Virus record (IMG/VR): IMGVR_UViG_3300008263_000056 | Location: 1 to 22,119 of that record | Length of the DNA stretch: 22,119 bases | Source of the DNA: a virus | Reading direction: 5' to 3' (one strand) | In this document: positions 11,223-19,842 of the stretch, piece by piece | Position numbering within the stretch: position 1 is the stretch's first letter | Layout of the letters: every line of letters begins with the position of its first letter | Notes under the pieces: model-generated | Database searches by the model: none | The model's input: the letters and a program-made list of their open reading frames with translations, nothing else | Told to the model about the DNA's origin: nothing | Program-made: the position numbers and the translations under genes

Positions 11223-11563
11223 TGAGTACCCTAACAGTAACAAGCGGCGCGGTTCTTTTGGGAATAGGCGCTATTCAGCCTACAGACACATACCAAAACG
11301 GCGTATTGACTTCTGCCACTGGTGGACTAAATCGCGCAGTTCCCGCAGGTGGCGACGAATACTCCAACGGTCTATTGCGCACTGATGCAGGCCAGCTACG
11401 GTACGTTGACGCAACCGCAGGACTGCCAGCCGGTACAACGTGGACTAACGGCCTGCCCTTGTCTGGTGGCGCTTTGTGTATCTCTACCAATGCCGCCTCA
11501 ACCTATTCAAACGGCATCCCCTTTGCCGCTAACGGCGCAGTAGCCGCAGGACTCATCCCATGA
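11222..11563 (+). CDS. Small protein of four imperfect [YW]-x-N-G repeats
   Basis: The 113-residue product starts at an ATG overlapping the terL stop, with GAGAGG upstream. It carries four units: TYQNGVL (from 23), EYSNGLL (46), TWTNGLP (73) and TYSNGIP (94), spaced 21-27 residues apart, each followed by a Gly/Ala-rich turn. The low-complexity beta-turn pattern suggests an extended or beta-solenoid-like virion part. Its place between terminase and portal is consistent with a structural or packaging accessory. I cannot name a family. Confidence 0.75.
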   Translation: MSTLTVTSGAVLLGIGAIQPTDTYQNGVLTSATGGLNRAVPAGGDEYSNGLLRTDAGQLRYVDATAGLPAGTTWTNGLPLSGGALCISTNAASTYSNGIPFAANGAVAAGLIP

Positions 11564-13752
11564 TGGAAGAAATCAACCCCGTAGACGAGCATCGCCGCTG
11601 GACGCAAGAGCTAAAACTGGCTCAGGACGAAGACAAGAAGTGGGCAAAGCGTGGAGACAAAATCGTTAAGCGCTATCGTGATGAACGCCAAGGCTGGAGC
11701 GATTCAGGCAAGCGATACAACATTCTCTGGGCAAACATTCAGACGATGCTGCCTGCCTTGTATGGCCGCACTCCCCGCGCACAGGTGGAGCGCCGATGGA
11801 AAGACAAAGACCCCGTAGGCCGCACAGCTTCGGTTATATTGGAGCGAGCACTTCAATACGAGATTGACCACTATGGTGACTTCGATAACACGAATAAACA
11901 TGCGGTACTTGATCGGCTATTGCCGGGACGTGGAACGGCGTGGGTACGATTTGAGACGAAGGAAGTGGCGGAGCCAGAGGTAATCGAGGAGCCAGTAGAG
12001 GATGTAATGGGCGAACAGCCCGATATGACCTACGAATGCACTCCCACTGACTACGTCTTCTGGAAAGATTTTCGCTGCTCTCCGGCTCGCACATGGGATG
12101 AAGTTACTTGGGTGGCCCGTCGCATTTACATGACCCGTGGAGACGGTGTTAAGCGCTTCGGAGAAGACTTCAAAGAAGTACCCCTAGCGCATGAGCCTAT
12201 CGGACTGGATGACCTGAGCAAAGCAGGTGCAAGCCAAGCCGAGCAGGAAAGTCTGAAAAAAGCAATTGTTTGGGAAATCTGGAGCAAGGGCGACAAGCGG
12301 GTTCATTGGGTGGCCGAGGGCCATAACAAGCTATTGGACAGCAAGGAAGACCCCTACGGGCTAGATAACTTCTGGCCTTGCCCTAAGCCTCTGTTTGCTA
12401 CCCAGACGACAGACACGCTAGTCCCCGTCCCTGATTACGCGCTCTATCAAGACCAAGCCGAAGAAATCGATATGTTGACGCAGCGTATCGGCATGCTGAC
12501 TGAGGCGTTGAAGGTCGTAGGGGTTTTCGACGCCAGCCAGCCAGCTATTGCGCGAATGCTGAATGAAGGTGTAAACAATACCCTGATCGGCGTAGATTCG
12601 TGGGCGGCGTTTGGCGAGAAGGGTGGACTGAAGGGGACTGTAGACTTCCTGCCGCTTGAACAGGTTGTAAACGCTCTGGCCCACTGCTACACAGCCCGAG
12701 AGCAGGCGAAGCAAGTGGTCTACGAGGTTACCGGACTGTCAGACATTATCCGAGGCGCTTCTATGGCCTCCGAGACAGCTACAGCCCAGCAGATTAAGAG
12801 CCAATACGCATCTCTCCGTTTGAAGCGCATGCAGACCGAAGTAGCGCAATTCTGCTCCGAGTTGCTGCGCATTAAGGCCCAGATGATGTGCGACCTGTAC
12901 AGCCCTGAGAGCCTGATAGAGATGTCCGGCATCATGGGGACTGACGACGCGCCTTATGCCGAGCAAGCGATTGCACTGATTAAACAAGAGCCTTCCCGTT
13001 CATTCCGCATTGAAGTTGCCGCTGATTCGCTGGTAGAAATGGATGAGATTGGCGAGAAGCAAAGCCGCACGGAGTTCATGACTGCCTTCGGCGCGGTTCT
13101 ACGTGATGCCGTGCCAATGGTGCAAGCTGCCCCTGAGATGGGCGCTCTAGTGGGCGAAGTTCTGCAATTCGTTGTCCGCACGTTCAAGGGTGGGCGTCAA
13201 TTGGAGAATGTTTTGGAGACAACCATTGCCAAGATGAACGAGCCTAAGCCCCCAGCACCGCCACAACCAGACCCCGAGCAGATCAAAGCCGAGGCCGCTA
13301 TGCAGTTGGAGCAAGCAAAGCAATCCGCAATGGCGCAAACTGAGCAATTTAAAGCCCAGAACGCGCAAGCCATCGAAGCCGCGAAGATGCAACACGCCCT
13401 AGAGCTGGAGCAGATAAAGCAACAAGCCGAAACGGAACGCGCCCAGATGCGTGCCCAGATCGACGCAGACACAAAGCTGCAAATCGCCGCAATGAATGCT
13501 CAAGCCGCTGAAAAACCCGCTATTACTATGGATGTAGACGGGAAAGAGCAACTAAACGCAGTGGGTGAGGAAGTTAAGGCTATGGCGTCTCAAGCTGTGG
13601 CAGGGGTGGACACGCAAGTCCAAGCAATCACGCAGGCAATGGCGATGCTCGCAGACGCTGTGCAACAAATGAACCGACCTAAGCGCCGCATGGTAGAGCG
13701 TGGGCCTGATGGCCGTGCAATCGGCGTTATTGAAATCAACGAGGGCGAATAA
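11560..13752 (+). CDS. Portal protein, P22-type
   Basis: The portal forms the ring through which DNA enters and leaves the head. The 730-residue size is close to P22 gp1 (about 725). Recognisable segments include QDEDKKWAKRGDKIVKRYRD and NILWANIQTMLPALYGRTPR near the start, YTARE then VVYEVTGLSDIIRGASMASE in the middle, and TATAQQIKSQYASLRLKRMQ after it. The C-terminal fifth (from about residue 560) is a long Gln/Ala/Glu-rich coiled coil, comparable to the barrel or tail of P22-like portals. It starts in an ATGATG where the first ATG overlaps the previous stop. Order terL, small gene, portal supports the call. Confidence 0.93.
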   Translation: MMEEINPVDEHRRWTQELKLAQDEDKKWAKRGDKIVKRYRDERQGWSDSGKRYNILWANIQTMLPALYGRTPRAQVERRWKDKDPVGRTASVILERALQYEIDHYGDFDNTNKHAVLDRLLPGRGTAWVRFETKEVAEPEVIEEPVEDVMGEQPDMTYECTPTDYVFWKDFRCSPARTWDEVTWVARRIYMTRGDGVKRFGEDFKEVPLAHEPIGLDDLSKAGASQAEQESLKKAIVWEIWSKGDKRVHWVAEGHNKLLDSKEDPYGLDNFWPCPKPLFATQTTDTLVPVPDYALYQDQAEEIDMLTQRIGMLTEALKVVGVFDASQPAIARMLNEGVNNTLIGVDSWAAFGEKGGLKGTVDFLPLEQVVNALAHCYTAREQAKQVVYEVTGLSDIIRGASMASETATAQQIKSQYASLRLKRMQTEVAQFCSELLRIKAQMMCDLYSPESLIEMSGIMGTDDAPYAEQAIALIKQEPSRSFRIEVAADSLVEMDEIGEKQSRTEFMTAFGAVLRDAVPMVQAAPEMGALVGEVLQFVVRTFKGGRQLENVLETTIAKMNEPKPPAPPQPDPEQIKAEAAMQLEQAKQSAMAQTEQFKAQNAQAIEAAKMQHALELEQIKQQAETERAQMRAQIDADTKLQIAAMNAQAAEKPAITMDVDGKEQLNAVGEEVKAMASQAVAGVDTQVQAITQAMAMLADAVQQMNRPKRRMVERGPDGRAIGVIEINEGE

Positions 13753-14903
13753 TGGCTGATAACTTAAATCTAAACACTGGAAGCGGCCCAACAAAGAGCC
13801 GCGCTATTGACCGTGGAAGTGATGTATTCACGCAGGTAACGCAGATTGACATTGGCGGCGCGTCTGGTGAATCTTTGGTTAGCGCTGCTAATCCAATGCC
13901 TATAAGCAGCCAAGCTAGTTATGTTGAGGATACTCCACACGTATCTGGTGCAATTGGCAACCTAATGCTGGCAATCCGCTCGGATAGCGATGCAGTAACT
14001 GCGGATAATGGAGATTACACAATTTTGAAACTGGATGAGGAGGGGCGCTTAAAGGTATCCAGCAAGCCCTCCAGTTACCCCGACATTACAGGCGACATTA
14101 CCGCAGTGCAGGCAACCATTGGAACGCCAGTGGCTGGCGGCACTGTATCTGGTGACGTTTCCCGTGCGTCTAACGTGATGATGTTTTGCACTGGCACGTT
14201 TTCTACAATTAACGTGACGTTCGAGGGTTCGATTGAAGCTACGGGCGATACAAACTGGTTTGGTGTCCAAGCTGTGCGGTCTAACGCAAACACCATTGAA
14301 ACAGCAACGGGTAACCTTTCCGCGCAACCTGCCTATGGATGGGAGCTATCTGTCAACGCATTAAAGCGGGTTCGGGTGCGCTGCACAGCCCGCACATCTG
14401 GAACGCAATCATGGCGCTTTGTGCAGGGAACTTACGCCACCGAGCCAATCCCTGCCGCGCAGGTGTCAGCAACTCAGCCAGTGAGTGGGTCTGTTACCGC
14501 AACGCTTGCCGCCGCCGTAGTGCGGGCGGGCTTTGTCGCCGCGGCTGGTATCTGGTACGACGACAGCGCCACAGTGCTTGCAGCCTTAGCCACATTCACA
14601 GGAACAAGCCGCGACTTGACCGTAACCGCTACCGCCACGGCTATGGCAAACGCTGCCACGTACAGCAAAGAGGTGCGGGTATCAGCGGAGTCTGACCAGT
14701 CCGGCACGCTTTGGGTAGAGTTCTCCCGAGATAACACCAACTGGCGCAGGGCAAAGTCAGCACCGACTGCAGCCGTTACAGGCGGTGGGCAGTTTGCCGA
14801 GATCATATTCCGCCCCAGTTGGCGCTACATGCGCGTGGGATTCACCAACGGCGCAACGCTGCAAACCCGCTTTTCTATCGGCTCTATGTTGATTGCGAAC
14901 TAA
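13752..14903 (+). CDS. Beta-rich virion protein, possible tail or decoration protein
   Basis: The 383-residue product follows the portal with a TAATG overlap. It starts LNLNTGSGPTKSRAIDRGSD and contains SLVSAANPMPISSQ, a form seen in phage structural proteins. The rest is rich in Thr, Ser, Gly and Val with short beta-strand patterns, including SNVMMFCTGTFSTINVTFEG and TNWFGVQAVR, then later SGTLWVEFSRDNTNWRRAKS. The two similar parts (around 145-215 and 290-375) both pair an IxVTFEGS or LWVEFS strand with a NW motif, so the protein may contain two related beta-sandwich domains. Attachment to the capsid or tail is inferred from position. Confidence 0.75.
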   Translation: MADNLNLNTGSGPTKSRAIDRGSDVFTQVTQIDIGGASGESLVSAANPMPISSQASYVEDTPHVSGAIGNLMLAIRSDSDAVTADNGDYTILKLDEEGRLKVSSKPSSYPDITGDITAVQATIGTPVAGGTVSGDVSRASNVMMFCTGTFSTINVTFEGSIEATGDTNWFGVQAVRSNANTIETATGNLSAQPAYGWELSVNALKRVRVRCTARTSGTQSWRFVQGTYATEPIPAAQVSATQPVSGSVTATLAAAVVRAGFVAAAGIWYDDSATVLAALATFTGTSRDLTVTATATAMANAATYSKEVRVSAESDQSGTLWVEFSRDNTNWRRAKSAPTAAVTGGGQFAEIIFRPSWRYMRVGFTNGATLQTRFSIGSMLIAN

Positions 14904-14905
14904 TC

Positions 14906-15064
14906 ATGCCAGACTTCCCAATTTGCCCACTTTGTAAGCAGCCGGTAAACACCAACACGGATGCGCACATTACTGAAACTGACGGCACGGTAAAGCACCA
15001 CGAATGCCCAACCGCTAATGACCCAGTAGCTGATGACCCTGCGGTTGATGAAGATGATGCCTAA
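14906..15064 (+). CDS. Small acidic protein with possible zinc site
   Basis: The true start is taken as 14906, two bases after the preceding stop, because an earlier ATG in frame only reads through the upstream gene. The 52-residue product begins MPDFPICPLCKQPVNTNTDA and has HHEC later; C7, C10, one or both His and the later Cys could bind zinc. The tail is very acidic (DPVADDPAVDEDDA). Function unknown. The stop overlaps the next ATG as TAATG. Confidence 0.7.
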   Translation: MPDFPICPLCKQPVNTNTDAHITETDGTVKHHECPTANDPVADDPAVDEDDA

Positions 15065-15393
15065 TGCTTGATCTATTTCGCACATTACTAGAAGGCGGTG
15101 ACACTCCGGTAGTGGAGGACACGCCCGATGGGTATTGGTACAAGCAATGGGAAAAGCTGCACAAGAAAAAACCAAAGCTAGAGGAAGTAATCGAGTTAGT
15201 CAAAGAGCGACCAGCTACAGCCCTAGCCGAGGTAAAAGAGGCAGTAAAGCGCGAGTATCCCCGCATCGACTACACGCAAGTTGCGCGTAATGCTGAATTG
15301 CAGCGATTTATAGCCCATCAGATACTCATTGCTTTAGAATTGCGCAGAATCGCAGACGATGAGGAAGATATAGAAATCTTGATGCTGCTATGA
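15064..15393 (+). CDS. Hypothetical helical late-region protein
   Basis: The 109-residue product starts in a TAATG overlap. It includes DGYWYKQWEKLHKKKPKLEE, VIELVKERPATALAEVKEAV and QRFIAHQILIALELRRIADD. It looks like an all-helical small protein with charged ends. I do not recognise a family. Coupled junctions on both sides place it in the late operon, possibly as an assembly helper. Confidence 0.7.
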   Translation: MLDLFRTLLEGGDTPVVEDTPDGYWYKQWEKLHKKKPKLEEVIELVKERPATALAEVKEAVKREYPRIDYTQVARNAELQRFIAHQILIALELRRIADDEEDIEILMLL

Positions 15394-15698
15394 AAACAGA
15401 CAAAGAGAAATGGCTAGAACTCTGGAACCTTTCAGGGGAAGAAGGCGAGCGCCAATGGCAACTAAAGCAAGAGATGCATGCTAGACCGCCTCGGGTCAAT
15501 TACGTCATTCCAGATATTGGCGGGTATCAGTCTCAGGCAACGGGCGAATGGATTAGCTCTCGCTCCGCACATCGCGCACATCTTAAACAACACGGGCTTA
15601 TAGAACTCGGCAACGAGCGAATTAAGCCACCAGAGCAAAAACCAGACCCGACAATCAAGCGGGACATTATCAACGCCGTTAACTCGGTAATGGGGTAA
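15390..15698 (+). CDS. Conserved phage protein of unknown function
   Basis: The 102-residue product has VNYVIPDIGGYQSQATGEWI then SSRSAHRAHLKQHGLIELGN. The GGYxSxxxGxWIxSRSxHRxHLKxHG pattern is one I recall from many phages, usually in the head gene region and annotated as hypothetical. The last part, KRDIINAVNSVM, is a short helix. It starts in an ATGA overlap with the previous gene, and a late-operon role is inferred. Confidence 0.75.
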   Translation: MKTDKEKWLELWNLSGEEGERQWQLKQEMHARPPRVNYVIPDIGGYQSQATGEWISSRSAHRAHLKQHGLIELGNERIKPPEQKPDPTIKRDIINAVNSVMG

Positions 15699-15701
15699 AT
15701 C

Positions 15702-17375
15702 ATGGCAGGTTCAGCGACTATTACGGGCACTCAAAATTATGTGATGGGTATTGGGCATCCGAAGACGGAAACTACTACCGAAGCGCCTCCGGCGATGGTG
15801 GTAACCGATCCCCTCACCGGAGGGATGGCAGGTATCACTGGCCCTGACGGGAAGCTCTATTCCGTAGGTGGACAGCGCACAACTCCGTTGCGTGTTGCTA
15901 CCTTTGGCGACTCCACGGCTAACGCTGGCGGGGTTCGTTCTGTCACCAACCAAGACACCGCACAAGCGGTTAATGCAAATTGGGGCGCAACGTTTTCCGG
16001 TGGACTCACATCAGACCGATATGCACTTGACCGAGCATATCCACAAGCCTATTTGGTTATCAACGGTGGTATTACTGGTCAAAGCACAACCCAAATGCTT
16101 GCCCGTGACACGCTGGGAGCATCCATCACCCGCCGCGCCATCACTGACGTAATCAACGCTGCGCCAGATGTTGTCCTGTTTCACGGTGGTTCAATTAACG
16201 ACCTCGGAACCGTTACAACTGGCACCCTTGCTGCACAAGTTGCAACCACCTACGCAAACCATATCCTGATTATTCAGCGATTCATTGCCGCAAAGATTCC
16301 GGTCATTGATGTTGGCATTTACGGATTTACCAACGGCTCCGCAATCACCGCAACCGACCAAGCTGCAACCCGTTCCGCACTGGTGCAACTAAATAGACTG
16401 TATGCAGCCTATGCCGCTCAATACCCACAGTGGATTCGCTTTGTGCCTGCGCTTGGCATCGTGTCGGATTCGACCGGCGCCTATCTGCCTGGAATGTCCA
16501 CGGATGGCACCCACTTGAACCGTGCAAGTCAATTGCTCATGTCGCAGCAAGAGGCATTAGCCTTGACGCAGCTATTTGGCCCAAGCGCAAAATGCCGCTA
16601 CCAAGGCCCCAACCTGTTCACCAATGCGCTGTTTGCCAATGCCACAGCAAGTTTGGCTACCGGCATCACCACGGGCGGCACCAACACAACCCCTGGCAAC
16701 AATCAAATCCAAATCATCAATGGCGCTGTATGGCAAACCGTTGACTACACAATTAACGCCACCAGCAACAGTTCCACCCTGAACATTGCCTACACACCGC
16801 AAAGCTATGGCCTTACTGCTGGCGACTTGGTGGGTATGGAGGTGGACATTCTGATTCAGGGCTTGAACGGTTATTCACCCACGGTCACTGGCCTGACCCT
16901 GCGTAATTCGACATTCTTCACGGGTGGCGCATTCCGCACCGAAAGCGACATGATGGCTGGCGCAGCCAACGGTGAGCAAATCTCGTCGTATATCGGGCAC
17001 ATCAATTTCCCGCCGATGTTGTTTGGTGTGTCGTCGTCAAGCCTTGGAAGCAATAGCTCCATTTCCTTGAACGTGCAGACCAATGACACATCAGGGACTA
17101 TCCGCTTGGGCTACTCCAACCCGCGCATCGTCAAGCTGAATAACCCAACGGTGGTAGATCAAGGCTCTGCAACTCTGGTTGCTGGCACTGTGACCGTTGC
17201 AAACACCAACGTCTTCCCAGGTGCTGAAATTGTGGTGACTTGCATCACCCCAGGCGGCACCCCAGGCGCTTTGTTTGTCGGAACGATTACAGCAGGCACC
17301 AGCTTTGTCATCAACTCGACCAACGCGGGTGACACCAGCATAGTGCGCTGGGAAATTCGCGGGTTTACTGGTTAA
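15702..17375 (+). CDS. SGNH/GDSL-hydrolase virion protein
   Basis: SGNH hydrolases are Ser esterases; in phages they usually remove acyl groups from host surface glycans. The 557-residue product has the family blocks in order: FGDS with Ser71, a block II-like NGGITGQST at about 121-129, GGSIND with Asn166, and DGTH with Asp268 and His271. The N-terminal 60 residues (TGTQNYVMGIGHP then VVTDPLTGG) look like a virion-attachment part. From about 300 the chain is beta-rich and Thr/Asn-rich, ending in VRWEIRGF, likely a carbohydrate-binding or trimer domain. It sits between portal and scaffold, not with tail genes. Deacetylase or esterase activity on a host glycan is inferred. Confidence 0.85.
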   Translation: MAGSATITGTQNYVMGIGHPKTETTTEAPPAMVVTDPLTGGMAGITGPDGKLYSVGGQRTTPLRVATFGDSTANAGGVRSVTNQDTAQAVNANWGATFSGGLTSDRYALDRAYPQAYLVINGGITGQSTTQMLARDTLGASITRRAITDVINAAPDVVLFHGGSINDLGTVTTGTLAAQVATTYANHILIIQRFIAAKIPVIDVGIYGFTNGSAITATDQAATRSALVQLNRLYAAYAAQYPQWIRFVPALGIVSDSTGAYLPGMSTDGTHLNRASQLLMSQQEALALTQLFGPSAKCRYQGPNLFTNALFANATASLATGITTGGTNTTPGNNQIQIINGAVWQTVDYTINATSNSSTLNIAYTPQSYGLTAGDLVGMEVDILIQGLNGYSPTVTGLTLRNSTFFTGGAFRTESDMMAGAANGEQISSYIGHINFPPMLFGVSSSSLGSNSSISLNVQTNDTSGTIRLGYSNPRIVKLNNPTVVDQGSATLVAGTVTVANTNVFPGAEIVVTCITPGGTPGALFVGTITAGTSFVINSTNAGDTSIVRWEIRGFTG

Positions 17376-17416
17376 TCCCCTCAGCACGAAGATTCATCAA
17401 CCACTAGGAAAACCCT

Positions 17417-18421
17417 ATGTCAGACCTCCGCTCCGCACTCGAATCCGCTTTTGAAGAAAAAACGGACGATATTTCCCAGAATAATAGTGTAGTAAATACG
17501 CCTGAGCCCGTAACTGAGGACAAACCCTTAGAGACAAGCGCCGAGCAACGTGCTAGGGATGAGGCCGGACGATTTGCGGCAAAAGAGAAGGCACCAGAAC
17601 CTACGCCACCAGTAGAGGAAGCAAAGCCAATCAAGGCTCCTTCAAGCTGGAAGCCTGCCGCACAGGAGGCCTACCTAAAGGCAGAGCGAGGCGAAGCACT
17701 GACGCCCGAAGAAGTGCGGATTCTGACCAACGAGGCAAACCGGCGAGAGTCTGACTTCCATCGAGGCGTGGAAGAATTTAAAACCCACGCGCAGAAGGCC
17801 CGAGCATACGAGGCAGTAATTGCACCTTATCAGCAGACATTCCAAAGTCTGGGAGTGGACGCGCCTACAGCTATCGGTCATCTATTGAAGGCTGACCATA
17901 CACTGCGATATTCTGACCCCGCAACTAAAGCGCAGTATTTCCAGCAACTCGCGCAACAGTACGGGGTTAACTTGGAGCAGATCCAAAATCCCCCGCAATA
18001 TGACCCGCAAACCCAGTATTTGATGCAGCAACTAAATGAATTGCGTCAAACTCAGGCACAGTGGCATAATTCAATTCAACAGCAAGAGCAAACCCGCGCT
18101 AATCAAGAGTTAGAGCAGTTTTCTCAGGCTGGGAACGCACACTTCGAGGCTGTGCGTGGTGATATGGCAGATTTGCTGGAGACCGGCAAAGCCACATCAC
18201 TGCAAGATGCCTACGAGAAGGCTGTTTGGATGAATCCAGACATCAGGCAATCCCTGATTGAACAGCAACGGTCTGAAGCTCAGAAAAAGGCAATGGCAGA
18301 AGCCCAAAACCTACGCGCAAAAACTGCGGCAGTATCGGTGAAGGGGTCTAGTCCTAGCGCTGGCGGTGTACAGACTAATGGAAGCGACTTACGGTCTTTG
18401 ATCGCAAGTCAATTTGGCTAA
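17417..18421 (+). CDS. Capsid scaffolding protein
   Basis: Scaffolding proteins guide coat assembly and leave before or during packaging. This 334-residue protein lies directly before the coat gene, is acidic and helical, and has a disordered Pro/Glu-rich front (residues about 25-75, including PEPTPPVEEAKPIKAPSSWK). It continues with KPAAQEAYLKAERGEALTPE, a Gln-rich coiled coil around 180-240 (QTQYLMQQLNELRQTQAQWH), and a C-terminus LRSLIASQFG that may touch the coat. No enzymatic motif is seen. AGGAAAA precedes the ATG. Confidence 0.88.
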   Translation: MSDLRSALESAFEEKTDDISQNNSVVNTPEPVTEDKPLETSAEQRARDEAGRFAAKEKAPEPTPPVEEAKPIKAPSSWKPAAQEAYLKAERGEALTPEEVRILTNEANRRESDFHRGVEEFKTHAQKARAYEAVIAPYQQTFQSLGVDAPTAIGHLLKADHTLRYSDPATKAQYFQQLAQQYGVNLEQIQNPPQYDPQTQYLMQQLNELRQTQAQWHNSIQQQEQTRANQELEQFSQAGNAHFEAVRGDMADLLETGKATSLQDAYEKAVWMNPDIRQSLIEQQRSEAQKKAMAEAQNLRAKTAAVSVKGSSPSAGGVQTNGSDLRSLIASQFG

Positions 18422-18444
18422 TCAATCTTTAAGGAACCTGAATC

Positions 18445-19437
18445 ATGGCCTCTTTTGCCAATTTGAGCGATATCATCTCCACCACCATTCAGAGCCGTTC
18501 CGGTACTCTGGCTGACTCGGTGACCGAAAACAATGCCCTGCTTGCCAAGCTGAAAGAGCGCGGCAACGTTAAGCCCTTCTCGGGCGGTAACGTGATTTTG
18601 CAGGAACTGATGTACAACGACGCGTCCACCCAGAACGCATCCTCGTACTCCGGTTACGACACAATCGACATTACCCCTAACAGCCCTATCAGCGCCGCTC
18701 AATTCGATTTGAAGCAATACGCTGCCGCTGTGTCTATCTCTGGCCTTGAACAGCTCCAAAACGCTGGCAAAGAGCAGATCATTGACATGCTGGAAGGCCG
18801 TGTGCAAGTGGCTGAAGCTCAGTTGATGAACCAAATCAGCGCAGGCGTGTACTCTGACGGTACCGGCAACTCTGGTAAGGACATCACCGGTCTGGCCGCT
18901 GCTATCTCCACTGCTCCCACTTCGGGCACCTACGGTGGTATCAACCGCGCCACTTGGTCTTTCTGGCGCAACGTGGCGTTTGACGCTACGACCGATGGCG
19001 GCGCGGCTGCTACCTCTGCCAACATTCAAAGCTACATGAACCGTGTGGCTGTGCAGTTGGTTCGTGGTACTGATCGCCCTGACATGATCGTGGCTGATAA
19101 CAACTACTACCGCCTGTTCCTTGAGAGCTTGCAAGCTATCCAGCGTGTGACTTCTGAGTCCTCCGCTGCTGCTGGCTTTACCTCCATCAAGTACATGGGC
19201 GCAGGCTTGAACTGCGATGTGTATCTGGACGGTGGTATCGGTGGTTCTATCCCCACAAACCGCATGTACTTCATTAACTCGAAGTTTTTGTTCCTGCGCC
19301 CACACCGTGACCGCAACTTCGTGCCAATCGGCGGCGACCGTCAGTCTGTCAACCAAGACGCAATTGTGCGCCTTGTAGGTTGGGCAGGCAATCTAACATG
19401 CAGCGGATCCCAATTTAATGGCGTCCTTGCTGATTGA
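18445..19437 (+). CDS. Major capsid protein (HK97-fold type)
   Basis: The 330-residue product begins ASFANLSDIISTTIQSRSGT and includes ALLAKLKERGNVKPFSGGNV then ILQELMYND, DLKQYAAAVSISGLEQLQNA, and later RPDMIVADNNYYRLFLESLQ. These are typical of phage coat proteins of the HK97 fold. The codon use is more G/C-ending and uniform than in early genes, as expected for a highly expressed protein. It follows the scaffold after 23 bases with AAGGAA as ribosome binding site, and a UUCG hairpin follows directly. It would form the capsomers of the head. Confidence 0.93.
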   Translation: MASFANLSDIISTTIQSRSGTLADSVTENNALLAKLKERGNVKPFSGGNVILQELMYNDASTQNASSYSGYDTIDITPNSPISAAQFDLKQYAAAVSISGLEQLQNAGKEQIIDMLEGRVQVAEAQLMNQISAGVYSDGTGNSGKDITGLAAAISTAPTSGTYGGINRATWSFWRNVAFDATTDGGAAATSANIQSYMNRVAVQLVRGTDRPDMIVADNNYYRLFLESLQAIQRVTSESSAAAGFTSIKYMGAGLNCDVYLDGGIGGSIPTNRMYFINSKFLFLRPHRDRNFVPIGGDRQSVNQDAIVRLVGWAGNLTCSGSQFNGVLAD

Positions 19438-19445
19438 TAGTGATT

Positions 19446-19462
19446 GGGGCTTCGGCCCCTTT
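19446..19462 (+). terminator. UUCG-loop terminator or attenuator after the coat gene
   Basis: GGGGC and GCCCC (19446-19450, 19455-19459) form a stem with a TTCG loop, followed by TTT. It begins nine bases after the coat stop and lies 26 bases before the next start. Probably partial, letting downstream genes be read at a lower level. Confidence 0.7.
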
Positions 19463-19487
19463 CCAAAACATTGAAAGGAATTAAATC

Positions 19488-19784
19488 ATGGCTGCTCCAT
19501 TTAACACCATCCCCACCGCTGGCGCTGACTTCAACACTATCACCACTGCGGCTGACGCTGCTGCCGGTAAAGTGCTGGATGCGCGTCTTGGCACTATTGC
19601 TCACGGCTCCAATGGACGTTTTTTCGTGTATGGCCGCGCTAATGCGACCATTGCGGCATCTACGGCTGTATGTACCGTTAACACTACTACCTTCTTGGTA
19701 ACTGCTACTGGTGGCTCTTATCTGTCTCCCGCTGTTGCAATGGCTACCGGCGATTACGGATGGTTCTCCAAAGCAAGCGTTTAA
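19488..19784 (+). CDS. Probable capsid accessory (decoration-type) protein
   Basis: The 98-residue product, AAPFNTIPTAGADFNTITTA then ADAAAGKVLDARLGTIAHGS and later GDYGWFSKAS, is small, Ala/Thr-rich and beta-like, and follows the coat gene behind AAAGGA. Proteins of this size and make-up directly after a coat gene are often decoration or cement proteins. I recall similar ones annotated as hypothetical in related phages. It stands between two hairpins, so it may be expressed as highly as the coat. Function is inferred from position. Confidence 0.7.
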   Translation: MAAPFNTIPTAGADFNTITTAADAAAGKVLDARLGTIAHGSNGRFFVYGRANATIAASTAVCTVNTTTFLVTATGGSYLSPAVAMATGDYGWFSKASV

Positions 19785-19795
19785 CGCTTAGAATC

Positions 19796-19818
19796 GGGAG
19801 GCCCTTCGGGGCCTTCCT
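19796..19818 (+). terminator. UUCG-loop terminator or attenuator after the accessory gene
   Basis: GGGAGGCCC (19796-19804) pairs with GGGCCTTCC (19809-19817) around TTCG, nine pairs with one G-T. The following bases are TCTTAT, a weak T-tract. It separates the accessory gene from the 182-residue gene. Confidence 0.7.
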
Positions 19819-19842
19819 CTTATCAACTCTGAAAGCAATCAA

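Noticed and set aside
18418-19356. A 312-codon open frame on the minus strand opposite the coat gene
   Set aside because: It mirrors the coat gene, whose regular codon use leaves the opposite strand open. The product is Val/His/Ser-rich with no motif, and no ribosome binding site or neighbour supports it.
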